Under the pieces are notes generated by a model. The model was not told the origin of the DNA and did no database searches. It was given only the letters and a program-made list of their open reading frames with translations. Of a stretch of 64,000 bases of DNA, positions 1 to 9,448 are shown one piece after another. Numbering within the stretch: the stretch's first letter is position 1; each line of letters starts with the position of its first letter. The DNA comes from Roseivirga seohaensis. Its GTDB lineage: Bacteria; Bacteroidota; Bacteroidia; Cytophagales; Cyclobacteriaceae. The position numbers were made by a program, and so were the translations under genes. The stretch spans positions 89,556 through 153,555 of the forward strand of contig NZ_LRPB01000046.1 of the NCBI RefSeq assembly GCF_001592945.1, in the 5' to 3' direction.

Positions 1-1
1 G

Positions 2-475
2 GCACCTTTTCTAACCACACTTTTTTTCATTCTATTATTAGTTGGAGGTTCTGCTGGTTCCACAGCTGGTGGTGTTAAAGTGATTCGACATGTAGTGTTA
101 TTTAAAAACTCATTTCTAGAATTAAAAAGGCAACTCCATCCATCGGCAGTTATTCCCGTAAGAATAAGCGGAAAAGCCATTGAACAAGGAGTTGTGTCGA
201 ATGTGCTGGCCTTTATTATGATCTATATTTTAGTTATGATTTTGGGAGTAATCTTGCTCTCTACCATGAATGTAGACTTCGACACTGCCTTTGGAGCCGT
301 GGCGACATCATTAGGTAACGTTGGGCCTGGAATTGGAAATGTAGGCCCTTTGGACAACTTTTATAATATACCGGCCCCAGGAAAGTGGCTCCTCTCTTTC
401 TTGATGCTTTTAGGTAGGCTAGAGTTATTTACCGTACTTATGTTGCTTTCTCCTTACTTCTGGAAGAAGAATTAA
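2..475 (+). CDS. trkH: TrkH/KtrB-family potassium transporter subunit, C-terminal part
   Basis: This is the 3' end of an integral inner-membrane K+ uptake channel subunit; the 5' part lies outside the window. The frame is open from base 2. The visible part starts with hydrophobic residues followed by a glycine-rich selectivity-filter segment (GGSAGSTAGG, then VKVIRH), typical of a TrkH pore repeat. A further membrane segment and a last glycine-rich pore region (LGNVGPGIGNVGP) near the end also match. It ends with a short cytosolic tail after LLSPYFWKKN. Its stop overlaps the convergent HMA gene by 4 bp. The partner TrkA is not visible here. Confidence 0.88.
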   Translation, partial: APFLTTLFFILLLVGGSAGSTAGGVKVIRHVVLFKNSFLELKRQLHPSAVIPVRISGKAIEQGVVSNVLAFIMIYILVMILGVILLSTMNVDFDTAFGAVATSLGNVGPGIGNVGPLDNFYNIPAPGKWLLSFLMLLGRLELFTVLMLLSPYFWKKN

Positions 476-705
476 AATAACTTGCCAAAAACGGACTGCT
501 TTTTTTCTGCCTTAAATCCTGCTTGTTCAACCGCTTGAACAACTCGGTCAGAATCAATATTTTCGGCCTTCACGGTAAGCAGCCTATCTTTACTGCTTAA
601 ATCTACAGACCATTCGGACAGTTCTTTTAACTCATTTAAGAAAGGCGTAACCGTAGAAAGACAGCTACCACAATTAATATTGGTTTTATATACGGCTTTT
701 TTCAT
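472..705 (-). CDS. Small heavy-metal-associated (HMA) domain protein
   Basis: A 77-residue protein consisting of one HMA fold, the ferredoxin-like domain that binds Cu+ or similar soft metals. The metal-binding loop is NCGSC, giving a CxxC pair at residues 12 and 15; it lacks the usual Met before the first Cys. The rest fits the alternating pattern of copper chaperones, with a C-terminal QAGFKAE segment. It has no signal peptide, so it is presumably cytosolic. No P-type ATPase is adjacent, so the metal and partner are unknown. It converges on the trkH end with overlapping stop codons. Confidence 0.75.
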   Translation of the reverse strand: MKKAVYKTNINCGSCLSTVTPFLNELKELSEWSVDLSSKDRLLTVKAENIDSDRVVQAVEQAGFKAEKKQSVFGKLF

Positions 706-771
706 TTAATTTTCAATCTAAATTGTAACAGGCTTAGGCAATTCCCTAAGTCTCATAAAGATAAATCACAC

Positions 772-1986
772 TTGACATTTAAAGAACTTAATCTCCACGA
801 AAGTGTATTGGAAGGTTTGGATGCTATGGGTTTTGAAAACCCAACCCCTATCCAAGAGCAAGCTATTCCAGTAATTATTGAAAACAAAGATTTAATTGCT
901 GTGGCTCAAACAGGCACCGGAAAAACTGCTGCTTTCTTGCTACCAATTCTACACAAAATCTGTTCGAACGAAATACCAGACGGCCAAATCAACACCTTGA
1001 TTATTTGCCCTACCAGAGAGCTTGCCGTGCAAATAGATCAGCAACTTGAAGGCCTTGGCTACTTTACTCCGGCTACATCATTGCCGATTTATGGTGGCGG
1101 TGATGGCGATGGATTTTCAAGAGAAAAGAAAGCCTTGACCACAGGAGCTCATATTATTGTAGGAACACCAGGGAAACTTATTTCTCACCTTAATTTGGGC
1201 TATGCGAAAATTGACCATTTAGAACATCTTATTCTTGATGAAGCCGATCGCATGTTGGACATGGGCTTTTATGAAGACCTAATGCGCATCATCGGTTTTC
1301 TGCCTAAAAACAGACAAAACCTGATGTTTTCCGCTACTATGCCTCCAAAAATCAGGAAGCTGGCTAAAGACATTCTGCAAGACCCGCATGAAATTAGCAT
1401 AGCCATTTCTAAACCAGCCGAAAAGGTGGTTCAGGTAGCTTTCAATACCTACAATAATCAGAAAATTGGACTTGTAAAGCATTTGTTGCGCTTCAACGAC
1501 ATTCCTAGTTTGGTAATTTTTGCTTCTACAAAATTGAAGGTAAAAGAACTCACCAGAGAGTTGCAGCGTGAAAAAATGAATGCGAAACCAATTTCTTCTG
1601 ACTTAGAGCAAAAAGATAGAGAAGACATTCTTCGAGAATTTAAAAGCCGAAAACTTCAAATTTTAGTGGCTACCGATGTAATTTCAAGAGGTATCGATAT
1701 TGACAATATTGACATGGTAATTAACTATGATGTACCCAACGATGCGGAAGATTACATCCACCGTATTGGCCGTACGGCCAGGGCTTCTTCTGAAGGTGAA
1801 GCGGTAACTTTTATCAATGAAGAAGATCAATTCAAATTTTCAAAAATTGAAGATCTAATCGGTAAACCCGTGCGTAAAGTAGCTTTACCTGAGTTTTTGG
1901 GCGAGGCTCCTGTTTATGACCCTGTCAAAAATAAAAGCAAGGGCAAACGTTCCTTTGGCAATAAAAAAGGATTTAAAAGGAGGTAG
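772..1986 (+). CDS. DEAD-box ATP-dependent RNA helicase (RhlE/SrmB-like)
   Basis: A 404-residue superfamily 2 RNA helicase that would unwind structured RNA in ribosome assembly or mRNA decay. Visible motifs in order: Q motif (about residues 3-33), motif I AQTGTGKT (45-52), PTRELA (80-85), TPGK (132-135), DEAD (156-159), SAT (187-189) and motif VI HRIGRTAR (330-337). A short basic tail (KGKRSFGNKKGFKRR) follows the two RecA-like domains, as in RhlE-type proteins. The start is a TTG; no ATG lies upstream in frame near it, and the protein begins directly at the Q motif, so this start is reasonable. Exact subfamily is uncertain. Confidence 0.9.
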   Translation: MTFKELNLHESVLEGLDAMGFENPTPIQEQAIPVIIENKDLIAVAQTGTGKTAAFLLPILHKICSNEIPDGQINTLIICPTRELAVQIDQQLEGLGYFTPATSLPIYGGGDGDGFSREKKALTTGAHIIVGTPGKLISHLNLGYAKIDHLEHLILDEADRMLDMGFYEDLMRIIGFLPKNRQNLMFSATMPPKIRKLAKDILQDPHEISIAISKPAEKVVQVAFNTYNNQKIGLVKHLLRFNDIPSLVIFASTKLKVKELTRELQREKMNAKPISSDLEQKDREDILREFKSRKLQILVATDVISRGIDIDNIDMVINYDVPNDAEDYIHRIGRTARASSEGEAVTFINEEDQFKFSKIEDLIGKPVRKVALPEFLGEAPVYDPVKNKSKGKRSFGNKKGFKRR

Positions 1987-2274
1987 TATAAAACCTCCTT
2001 TCATGGCAAGACTTTCTGATTTAAGCGCTAAAAAACATTAAATCAGATGTTTAGCCATCTGCTGCATTCAGTTCTATCCCTTCTGTTAATCAAAAAAACA
2101 GTACATAAATTGTACGAATGCGTTCATAATTCAGTTCAATAGCGAACAGCAATCGTAACTCACACCAATCATCTTCAGTATAAAACACTGATTAACAAAT
2201 CATTAAAGCCAATATAAAGCTTTGGCATCTTTAGTGGTACTAACCCTGTTGTTCATCAGCTTTAAACCACTTCT

Positions 2275-4737
2275 ATGAAGAATTTTTCCTACGCCTTCAG
2301 GGTCTTACTTCGCAATAAGTTTTATTCATTCCTAAATATCTTCGGTTTAGCTATTGGCTTGGCTGTAGCTATTATCATCCTTCTTTATGTTCAAAGCGAC
2401 ATGAGCTTTGATAAGCACCATGAAAAGTACGATCAGATTTATAGGGTAGAATCTAAATTCAGAATCCCTCCTAAGGATGATGAATTTGCGCTTAGCTCTT
2501 TTGTATTGGCCGAAATGATGAAGGAAGAATTTCCTGAAATTCAGAATTTCACAAGGTTTATGGGGGCTGGAAGGCAATTATTCAGAATTGGTGATAAAAA
2601 TATTTATCAAGACAACCTATACTTTGCCGACTCTTCTGTATTTAGCATTTTCACTCATGAATTTATAGAAGGGAACCCTAAAACGGCCTTAGTAGAGCCT
2701 AGCAGTATTGTGCTCACGCAAACAGCCGCCAAGCGTATTTTTGGTAATGGCGAAGCAATGGGGCAAGTAATAGAAACCGATAACAATAACTTAAAGGTAA
2801 CGGGTATAATCAAAGACTTACCAGACAACGTCCATCTTACATTTGAAGGATTGATTTCCATCTCAACAATTACGTCTGGGCAACCTGTACAAACAGGTCA
2901 ACAAAAAGCGAATCAGTTATGGAATATCTCCCTATATTCTTACATCATGCTTCCGAAAAACTATGATGTGAATAACATCTACAACAAGTTTCCTGACTTT
3001 TTTGAAAAATACATGAAGCCTTTGGTGCTACAAGCTGGCTTGGGAGATGCTGGCTTTAGCCCACGACTGATGCCTTTAGCAGACATTCATTTTAATTCAA
3101 AAGTACAATATGATTTACCCACTGGTAATCTAACCTACACAAAAGCCTTTACCGCCATTGGTATTTTCATTCTTCTATTAGCCAGCATAAATTACATGAA
3201 CTTGGCCACAGCAAGGGCTACCAACCGATCTAAAGAAGTTGGAGTACGAAAAGTATTGGGGTCTAGCAGAGGAAAACTTCGTGCGCAATTCTTAAGTGAA
3301 TCGGTCATCATTACTTTTCTTTCTTTGATGTTGGCCATATTAATCGTGAACATTTTAATTCATGGTACAAACTTAAATGCACTCTTAGGAAAAGACCTTC
3401 AACTCAACTTCTTTGGCAATCCACTCCTATTGTTTGGGTCGCTGGGAGTTGCTATAGTCATCGGTTTATTTTCAGGCATTTATCCTGCTTTTTATCTGTC
3501 TGCTATTTCAGTATTAGTGGCTATGAAGGGAAGTGTGAAAACTGGCCCTAAGAGTGTTTTCTTAAGAAAAGTCTTAGTGGCATTTCAGTTTTTTATCTCC
3601 ATTGCGGTAGTTATTACCACTCTACTAATGAATAGCCAAATCGACTTTTTGAGAACCAAAGACCTAGGCTTTAATAAAGACAATGTGGTGTTAATTCCAT
3701 TGCAGGACACTACAGTTAGGAATAGAATGGAATTTATAAAAGCAGAATTAATGCAGAACCCAAATATTCTAGGCATTACTGATGCTTTTGGTGTAGGCAG
3801 AGGTGGAGGAAATGTAGGTAATAATCTTTTAGGGGCTGGCAGACGACTATTAAGTGTAAGTGACAATGAAAACAACATTACTCAAGACACCTACAATGTT
3901 CTTACTGTTGGAAAAGATTACTTCAAAACAATGGACATTGAAATTGTTCAGGGAAGAGATTTTGACGAGAAAATGCCTACCGATATTACTCAAGGGGTAA
4001 TTGTTAATCAAGCTGTTGTTGATGCTATGGGTTGGGATGACCCTATTGGACAAACGGTTTCACCTATTGGCTTACCAGAACCTACTAAAGTAATTGGTGT
4101 GGTTAAAGATTTTAATGCGTTTTCACTTCATGTAAAGGTAGAACCCACCGCTATTTTTAGATACCAATTACAAAACGCTGGAGCGCAGGGATTACCCACC
4201 TTAATGGTTCATGTGAATGATGGTGCTATTGGCCCAACCATGAATTACTTAGAAAATAAATTTACCGAATTAGACCCTAATCATCCATTCGAATATGAGT
4301 TTCTAGATCAACAAGCGGAAGAGCTTTACCGTGGAGATCAACGACAAAGCAAGCTTACAGGAATACTTTCATACATCTGTATTTTGATCTCTTGCTTGGG
4401 TTTATTAGGTCTATCGTCATTCACTACGGCTACTCGAATAAAAGAAATTGGGGTGAGAAAAGTATTAGGCGCCACAGTTCCTCAATTGGTCTTCATGATT
4501 TTCAAGGATATTATGGTGCTAGTACTGATTGGCTTCGTATTGGCCGCACCTGCCGCCTACTGGTTAATCAATGATTGGTTAGATGTATTTGCTTATAGAA
4601 TGAATTTGCAAGAAGTTATACTTCTTGCGGCAGGTATGTCGGGAATATTGGCCTTAGTTATCTCTTTTATAACGGTCAGCTTCCATTCGCTAAAAGCTGC
4701 AAACCAGAACCCTGTAAAAGCATTGCGATACGAATAA
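2275..4737 (+). CDS. Orphan MacB/FtsX-type ABC permease, paralogue 1
   Basis: An 820-residue inner-membrane permease of the duplicated MacB/FtsX type that has no ATPase domain. An N-terminal transmembrane helix (about residues 20-42) is followed by a long periplasmic MacB-PCD region, a first FtsX block of membrane helices with the motif SKEVGVRKVLG (about 320), a second periplasmic domain, and a second FtsX block with IKEIGVRKVLG (about 722) ending in NPVKALRYE. The family is abundant in Cytophagales and is thought to act in mechanotransmission or envelope export with a separate ATPase. It stands alone and faces the convergent efflux operon. Two paralogues lie in this window at 14698-17112 and 31617-34010. 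Confidence 0.85.
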   Translation: MKNFSYAFRVLLRNKFYSFLNIFGLAIGLAVAIIILLYVQSDMSFDKHHEKYDQIYRVESKFRIPPKDDEFALSSFVLAEMMKEEFPEIQNFTRFMGAGRQLFRIGDKNIYQDNLYFADSSVFSIFTHEFIEGNPKTALVEPSSIVLTQTAAKRIFGNGEAMGQVIETDNNNLKVTGIIKDLPDNVHLTFEGLISISTITSGQPVQTGQQKANQLWNISLYSYIMLPKNYDVNNIYNKFPDFFEKYMKPLVLQAGLGDAGFSPRLMPLADIHFNSKVQYDLPTGNLTYTKAFTAIGIFILLLASINYMNLATARATNRSKEVGVRKVLGSSRGKLRAQFLSESVIITFLSLMLAILIVNILIHGTNLNALLGKDLQLNFFGNPLLLFGSLGVAIVIGLFSGIYPAFYLSAISVLVAMKGSVKTGPKSVFLRKVLVAFQFFISIAVVITTLLMNSQIDFLRTKDLGFNKDNVVLIPLQDTTVRNRMEFIKAELMQNPNILGITDAFGVGRGGGNVGNNLLGAGRRLLSVSDNENNITQDTYNVLTVGKDYFKTMDIEIVQGRDFDEKMPTDITQGVIVNQAVVDAMGWDDPIGQTVSPIGLPEPTKVIGVVKDFNAFSLHVKVEPTAIFRYQLQNAGAQGLPTLMVHVNDGAIGPTMNYLENKFTELDPNHPFEYEFLDQQAEELYRGDQRQSKLTGILSYICILISCLGLLGLSSFTTATRIKEIGVRKVLGATVPQLVFMIFKDIMVLVLIGFVLAAPAAYWLINDWLDVFAYRMNLQEVILLAAGMSGILALVISFITVSFHSLKAANQNPVKALRYE

Positions 4738-4759
4738 GAACTTCAATCTCAACTCAAAT

Positions 4760-4797
4760 AAAAGGCAACCTCGAATGGGGTTGTCTTTTTGCTTTTT
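4760..4797 (+). terminator. Intrinsic terminator after the orphan permease
   Basis: An inverted repeat (AAAGGCAACC against GGTTGTCTTT, one G-T pair) with an eight-base loop is followed by a T-rich run. It lies 22 bp after the stop of the permease gene and points the same way. Confidence 0.8.
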
Positions 4798-4965
4798 AGG
4801 TAACCCTATTAGTTGGTTTAACTTTTAGTTAAGGCTACCTTAAAGTCAACGAGTCAAACCATATATAACCGTATTACTAAGCCGTAATTAAATATTACTC
4901 ATTACCCGACAAACTAATTTAAGTGTATAGAGAAGTAAAAAACTCATTTGGTTAATGACGGATAG

Positions 4966-5010
4966 CAAAAAAAAATCTCCCTGCGAGTAGAAGGCTACTT
5001 ACAGGGAGAT
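4966..5010 (-). terminator. Intrinsic terminator of the sdaAB-tolC-adaptor operon
   Basis: A 9-bp perfect stem (ATCTCCCTG at 4975-4983 with CAGGGAGAT at 5002-5010) encloses a smaller GTAG/CTAC stem. Read on the minus strand it is followed by an uninterrupted T run (the A tract at 4967-4975). It lies 40 bp beyond the stop of the adaptor gene. Confidence 0.85.
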
Positions 5011-5050
5011 CAATATGTTTTTAAACGGTTTTTAAGCGCTTCAGTTCATC

Positions 5051-6418
5051 TTAATTGTTAGATACAGCACCAAAGTTCTTAGCCTCAGTTTTCTCTATTA
5101 AATCGCCTTCTTTAATGGTTTTAGATACCACTAAAAATGGACCAGAAACTACAACATCACCTTCTTTCAAACCTTCTAATACTTCGATGTTATCATAATC
5201 ACTAATGCCAGTTTTTACTACAACCATTTTAGCTTTTCCACCTTCATCAATGAATACTACTTCTTTGGTTTCATCCTTAGATGAAGCATTTGTAGTTGCA
5301 ACCGCATTGGTTCCTGTGGTCTGTCCTTCTGTTGCTTTAGCGCTTGGGTTTCTTGTAGTTACCGCTGAAAGAGGAACTGAAAGTACATCTGCTTTAGTAT
5401 TAGTGATAATCTCAACACTAGCCGTCATTCCTGGTCTGAAAGGAGAAGCACTTTGAATCTCAGAAAGTAAGTCCGCAAAAGACTCGTTCAATATTCTGAT
5501 TTTCACTTCAAATTCAGTTACTGCATCTGCAGATGATTTAGCATTTGCAGTATTTGCAATTGAAGTTACAATACCTTTGAATTTTTTATCCATTGAGCTG
5601 TAAGAGTCAACATCAATAATAGCTGTATCACCTTGAGTTACACGAATGATGTCGTTTTCATTAACATCAACTCTAACTTCCATCATTGTTAAATCGGCTA
5701 TACGCATCATTTCGGTACCTGCCATTTGCTGAGTTCCTACCACACGCTCTCCCTTTTCAACATCTAGCTTCGAAACAGTACCAGACGATGGCGCTCTTAC
5801 TACAGTAAGTCTAACATTTTCTTCTGCTTCTTCTACCGTAGCTTGACTCGACTTAATAACAAACTCAGATGCCTTAACACTTTCTTTTGCAGCGTCTAAG
5901 TTCTTTTTTGCTACTTCATAATTTGCTTTTGCTGTTTCAAAATCAGACTCTGAGATTACATTTTCTTTTCTAAGCTGCTCCGAACGCTCAAAAGCTTGTT
6001 TAGACTGAAGCAACTGAGCTTCATTTCTAGCTACCTGAGCAATACTTGAGGCTAAATTGGCCTTCTGCTGATTTAAGTTTGCTCTTGCTCTTTCTAATGC
6101 CGACTGTAAGTTATCTGGTCTGATTTTTACCAAAATCATACCTTCAGTTACAAAATCTCCTTCTTCAACATTCAACTCGATAATCTCCCCTGCCACATCT
6201 GGACTAAGCTTAATTTCTGTTACAGGCTGAACTACACCAGAGGCAGTTACTTTCTCTATAATAGTAGCTTTCTTGGCAGATGCCATCTGAACTTTTAATG
6301 TTTTCGGCTGGCCAATAAAGCCTGCTTGCTTGCCAACCACGGCAATTACTAAAACCAGTACTACTGCTACCAACAGTATATAGATTAGTTTATTTGATCC
6401 TTTCTTTTTCTTTGCCAT
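5051..6418 (-). CDS. Periplasmic adaptor (membrane fusion protein) of a tripartite efflux system
   Basis: A 455-residue MacA/HlyD-type adaptor that would bridge an inner-membrane pump and TolC. It has an N-terminal signal anchor (about residues 10-29), a barrel-sandwich/lipoyl half motif near 60-100 (VEEGDFVTEGMILVKI), a long coiled-coil hairpin rich in Ala, Gln and Glu (about 110-205), the second lipoyl half (RAPSSGTVSKLDVEKGERV), then beta-barrel and membrane-proximal domains. A Thr/Ala/Ser-rich low-complexity stretch sits near residues 365-385. It starts 1 bp after the tolC stop, so the two are co-transcribed. No pump gene is in the operon; the hairpin terminator follows directly. Confidence 0.88.
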   Translation of the reverse strand: MAKKKKGSNKLIYILLVAVVLVLVIAVVGKQAGFIGQPKTLKVQMASAKKATIIEKVTASGVVQPVTEIKLSPDVAGEIIELNVEEGDFVTEGMILVKIRPDNLQSALERARANLNQQKANLASSIAQVARNEAQLLQSKQAFERSEQLRKENVISESDFETAKANYEVAKKNLDAAKESVKASEFVIKSSQATVEEAEENVRLTVVRAPSSGTVSKLDVEKGERVVGTQQMAGTEMMRIADLTMMEVRVDVNENDIIRVTQGDTAIIDVDSYSSMDKKFKGIVTSIANTANAKSSADAVTEFEVKIRILNESFADLLSEIQSASPFRPGMTASVEIITNTKADVLSVPLSAVTTRNPSAKATEGQTTGTNAVATTNASSKDETKEVVFIDEGGKAKMVVVKTGISDYDNIEVLEGLKEGDVVVSGPFLVVSKTIKEGDLIEKTEAKNFGAVSNN

Positions 6419-6419
6419 G

Positions 6420-7868
6420 TTATTGTAATGTAATTGGGTTCCCTAAATAGAAATCTAAAATCTTTGTTCTAAAAATGTATTCGTATTTGTTTCGAATTAA
6501 ATCTGCTCTTGCTGAAAACAAGTTGTTACTCGCAATTTGGTAATCAAGATTGTTCACATCACCTACGTTGTATCTTTGTTCAGTTGACCTGAACGATTCC
6601 TCTAAAGCGGCTACACGCTTAAGGGTTGCATTGTATGTATTTAAAGCTGCCAAAGCACTATTATAAGCAGACTCGATACTTTGTCTTAACTGGTTTCTTG
6701 TATTCATTGATGTGATCTCTGCACGTTGCTTGGCTATTTTTGCTCTTTGCAGGTTAGCACTATTTGAATACCTGCTGAAAATCGGAACGTTTAAACGAAT
6801 AGAAACCGACTGACCAAGGTTGTCATCATACTGATTTAATACCCCGTAGCTCTCTGAGTATACCGGAACCGTTTGTTGGCTTGGGTTAGAAAAAACAGAT
6901 TGATTAGTTCCATCTACAAAACCAATATTCTGTGCTGGAACTGTTACTTGCTGTGTTCCTATTAGCTGTCTAGCTCTTCCCGAATGGTTAGTAGAAATGC
7001 TACCACTTAAACTTAAACTAGGCAAGAAAGCACTCTTAGCAAGATCGACTCCCACTTCGCTACTTTTTACTCCAAGTTCAGCACTTTGTATCTCTGGTTG
7101 TACGCCCATTGCAATGTTATATATCTCATTTGGACTTTGAGATATAAATCCCATATTATCTACCGAAACCTCTGGCGCTTCAACTTCTAAAGGTTCGTCA
7201 GCTGGCATTTGCATAGCCTGCTTTAAGCTTAAAGTAGCTGCCCTAAGGTTATTTTCTGCATTTACTACAGATACCTCGTTTGTGGCCACTTGCGACTCTA
7301 AATCCAATTGGTTAGTCATTGGCAAAGAACCCGCGTTTACTAATTTTTTGGTTCTTTCTAACTGTGCTTGAGAAGACTCTAATTGAAACTTAGCATTCTT
7401 AAGCTGTTCTCTTCCCAATAAAACATTTAAAAAGTTTGTTGCTACAGTTACCCCAATATCATTTTTTGCCTTCTGTAGATCAAATTCACTTGCATCAAGG
7501 TTAAGCTCATTTCTCTTAATGGTATTTCTCAGCGCTCCTCCATTAAATAATGTAACAGAAGAACTAGCAGAAACCCCACTACTCACAAAGCTTGTACTAA
7601 TAAAACCGTTTGTAACTGGGTCAATGGTTCTACCAAATGATTTACTCAAATTACCTCCACCACTTAGGCTCGGTAAAAGAGCAAATTTTGATTCCTTCAA
7701 GGCTATTTCACTATTCAACTTGTTCAGCTCGCTTGAACGAACGGTTAAATTATTTTGCCATGCATAATTAATGCACTCTTCTAGCGTCCAGTTATTCTGC
7801 TGACCGTAGGACGCCATTAGCATAAAGAGCCCTGTGAGACTCAGGTAAATTTTTCTTTTCCAAATCAT
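6420..7868 (-). CDS. TolC-family outer-membrane efflux protein
   Basis: A 482-residue outer-membrane channel of the TolC family. A signal peptide ending near ASYGQ is followed by two repeats of long amphipathic helices; the tandem motifs NLRAATLSLKQAMQ and LRQSIESAYNSALAAL and the late YNVGDVNNLDYQIASNNL segment are typical of this family. It is 13 bp downstream of the serine dehydratase gene and 1 bp upstream of the adaptor gene, giving a three-gene unit. Substrate cannot be told from the sequence. Confidence 0.88.
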   Translation of the reverse strand: MIWKRKIYLSLTGLFMLMASYGQQNNWTLEECINYAWQNNLTVRSSELNKLNSEIALKESKFALLPSLSGGGNLSKSFGRTIDPVTNGFISTSFVSSGVSASSSVTLFNGGALRNTIKRNELNLDASEFDLQKAKNDIGVTVATNFLNVLLGREQLKNAKFQLESSQAQLERTKKLVNAGSLPMTNQLDLESQVATNEVSVVNAENNLRAATLSLKQAMQMPADEPLEVEAPEVSVDNMGFISQSPNEIYNIAMGVQPEIQSAELGVKSSEVGVDLAKSAFLPSLSLSGSISTNHSGRARQLIGTQQVTVPAQNIGFVDGTNQSVFSNPSQQTVPVYSESYGVLNQYDDNLGQSVSIRLNVPIFSRYSNSANLQRAKIAKQRAEITSMNTRNQLRQSIESAYNSALAALNTYNATLKRVAALEESFRSTEQRYNVGDVNNLDYQIASNNLFSARADLIRNKYEYIFRTKILDFYLGNPITLQ

Positions 7869-7881
7869 GTTTGATTGCTTT

Positions 7882-8559
7882 TTAAAAATCTATATCGGGT
7901 ATGTAAATGACCTTTTTGACCCAACTTAAATGGTTTAAATATTCAATAGTAATTTTATCTAATCCTGAATCGGCTTCAATACAATGACAAGCCATATCAG
8001 ATTTGCCTTTACGGTTTACCGACATATTTGCGATGTTACATTCAGAATTAGCTAAAATGCTTGCGATAAACGCTATTGCTCCTTTTCTATCGTCTGCTGT
8101 AATAATCAAAGTGTGCAAATTGGCATTAAAGCCTGTAGAAAATCCATTTACACTAACAATTTTTATTACTCCTCCTCCTCTACTTTCTCCTATCACCTCA
8201 ATGGTTTCTTCCTTGGCGGTCGCTCGAATCTTAACCGTATTAGGGTGCATGGTGAGCGAGTTACCAACTGACCTAAAAGTGTAAGTAAAGCCTGCTTTCT
8301 CAGCTTCATCAAATGATGTTTTAATTCTAGCATCATCTGTTTTAAAATCGAGAAGTCCAGCTACAATAGCTCTGTCGCTTCCATGCCCTTCATAGGTTCT
8401 CGCAAAAGAATTATAAAAAGTGATTTCAGCAGTATCTGGTTGGCAACCTAAAATTTTTCTAGCCACCCGCCCAATTCTTACCACTCCGGCAGTATGCGAA
8501 CTAGATGGACCAATCATTACAGGGCCAATCATATCAAATACGCTACTTTGTTCAGCCAT
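7882..8559 (-). CDS. sdaAB: L-serine dehydratase, iron-sulfur type, beta subunit
   Basis: A 225-residue beta chain of the two-subunit L-serine ammonia-lyase that turns serine into pyruvate and ammonia. The N-terminal SDH-beta domain has the hallmark GPVMIGPSSSHTAG (about residues 12-25), and SFARTYEGHGSDRA is also conserved. The C-terminal part (about 147-220) is an ACT domain, opening with LIITADDRKGAIAFIASIL. The alpha subunit carrying the 4Fe-4S cysteines is not adjacent and is not found in this window. It is the first gene of a unit with tolC and the efflux adaptor, an odd pairing. Confidence 0.9.
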   Translation of the reverse strand: MAEQSSVFDMIGPVMIGPSSSHTAGVVRIGRVARKILGCQPDTAEITFYNSFARTYEGHGSDRAIVAGLLDFKTDDARIKTSFDEAEKAGFTYTFRSVGNSLTMHPNTVKIRATAKEETIEVIGESRGGGVIKIVSVNGFSTGFNANLHTLIITADDRKGAIAFIASILANSECNIANMSVNRKGKSDMACHCIEADSGLDKITIEYLNHLSWVKKVIYIPDIDF

Positions 8560-8641
8560 AACCTAAATTTATTCTACTTTCAATATTAGAGAATAATCCC
8601 CTACTTGAATTGGCAATCTGTTTAAGTGGTTTATAGAATAC

Positions 8642-9448
8642 ATGAAAGCGATATTTAATTCCCGACTCATCGAAATTGACAGCGTAGCGCTCAATATAAA
8701 AAACCGAGCGTTCTGCTATGGAGACGGCCTGTTCGAAACAATTGTTACAGGCCCTAACAGAATTAATTTGACTGATTTTCACTTACAAAGATTAGCAAGG
8801 GCTTGTCAAGTATTAGAACTTGACCCACCTCAAATTTCAAGTCAAAATTTAAATGAAATGATTTCACAACTATCTGAAATCAATCAACTTAAAGGAAACA
8901 TAAGGGCGAGAATTCAAGTTTGGAGAGAGGATGGCGGACTCTATACTCCTGAACAATATGCATCTTCTTTTTTATTACAAGTAGCCGAAACTACAAAACC
9001 TGTCTTTATGGAAGGCGGGGCAGTTGGCGTTTCAGAGTCATCAAAAGTGAGCCATACCGCCATCTCTTTTGCTAAGACCATGAGTGCACTGCCTTATGTA
9101 TTGGCTGGCATAGAAATGCGACAAAAAAACTTAGACGAAATTATTTTACTGGATACCCAAGGAAATTTAGCAGAAACCCACAGTTCAAATCTTTTTTGGG
9201 TTGATGGTGATAAAATATTCACCCCTTCTCTCCAAACGGGTTGTATTGAAGGAATAATGAGAAGATTGATTCTAGAAACCTTAGAAGTAAAGGAAGTTTT
9301 GGCTAAACCTGAAATTCTTCTTAAAGCAGATTCTATATTTAATTCTAACGCAAGCGGAATTCGTTACTTCACTTCTTTTGGCAAAAAGAAGTATTCAAAC
9401 CCAAAAGAAAAACTGATGGAAGTGCTTAAACAGCTACAGCCCCTTTAA
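8642..9448 (+). CDS. PLP-dependent class IV aminotransferase-fold enzyme (aminodeoxychorismate lyase-like)
   Basis: A 268-residue fold-type IV PLP enzyme. The N-terminal [13 protein letters not shown] matches the family start; the likely Schiff-base lysine is in [14 protein letters not shown] (about residue 143), and the phosphate-binding [13 protein letters not shown] segment follows at about 177-190. Length and the YGDGLFET form fit PabC (4-amino-4-deoxychorismate lyase, folate pathway) at least as well as branched-chain or D-amino acid aminotransferases; the exact substrate cannot be fixed. Its 3' end overlaps the convergent thyA by 23 bp; a folate role would fit thyA's folate dependence, but this is inference. 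Confidence 0.75.
   Translation: MKAIFNSRLIEIDSVALNIKNRAFCYGDGLFETIVTGPNRINLTDFHLQRLARACQVLELDPPQISSQNLNEMISQLSEINQLKGNIRARIQVWREDGGLYTPEQYASSFLLQVAETTKPVFMEGGAVGVSESSKVSHTAISFAKTMSALPYVLAGIEMRQKNLDEIILLDTQGNLAETHSSNLFWVDGDKIFTPSLQTGCIEGIMRRLILETLEVKEVLAKPEILLKADSIFNSNASGIRYFTSFGKKKYSNPKEKLMEVLKQLQPL

Noticed and set aside
1987..2274. Possible RNA gene between the helicase and permease
   Set aside because: No tRNA-like cloverleaf, terminator or promoter consensus was seen. It is simply AT-rich spacer.
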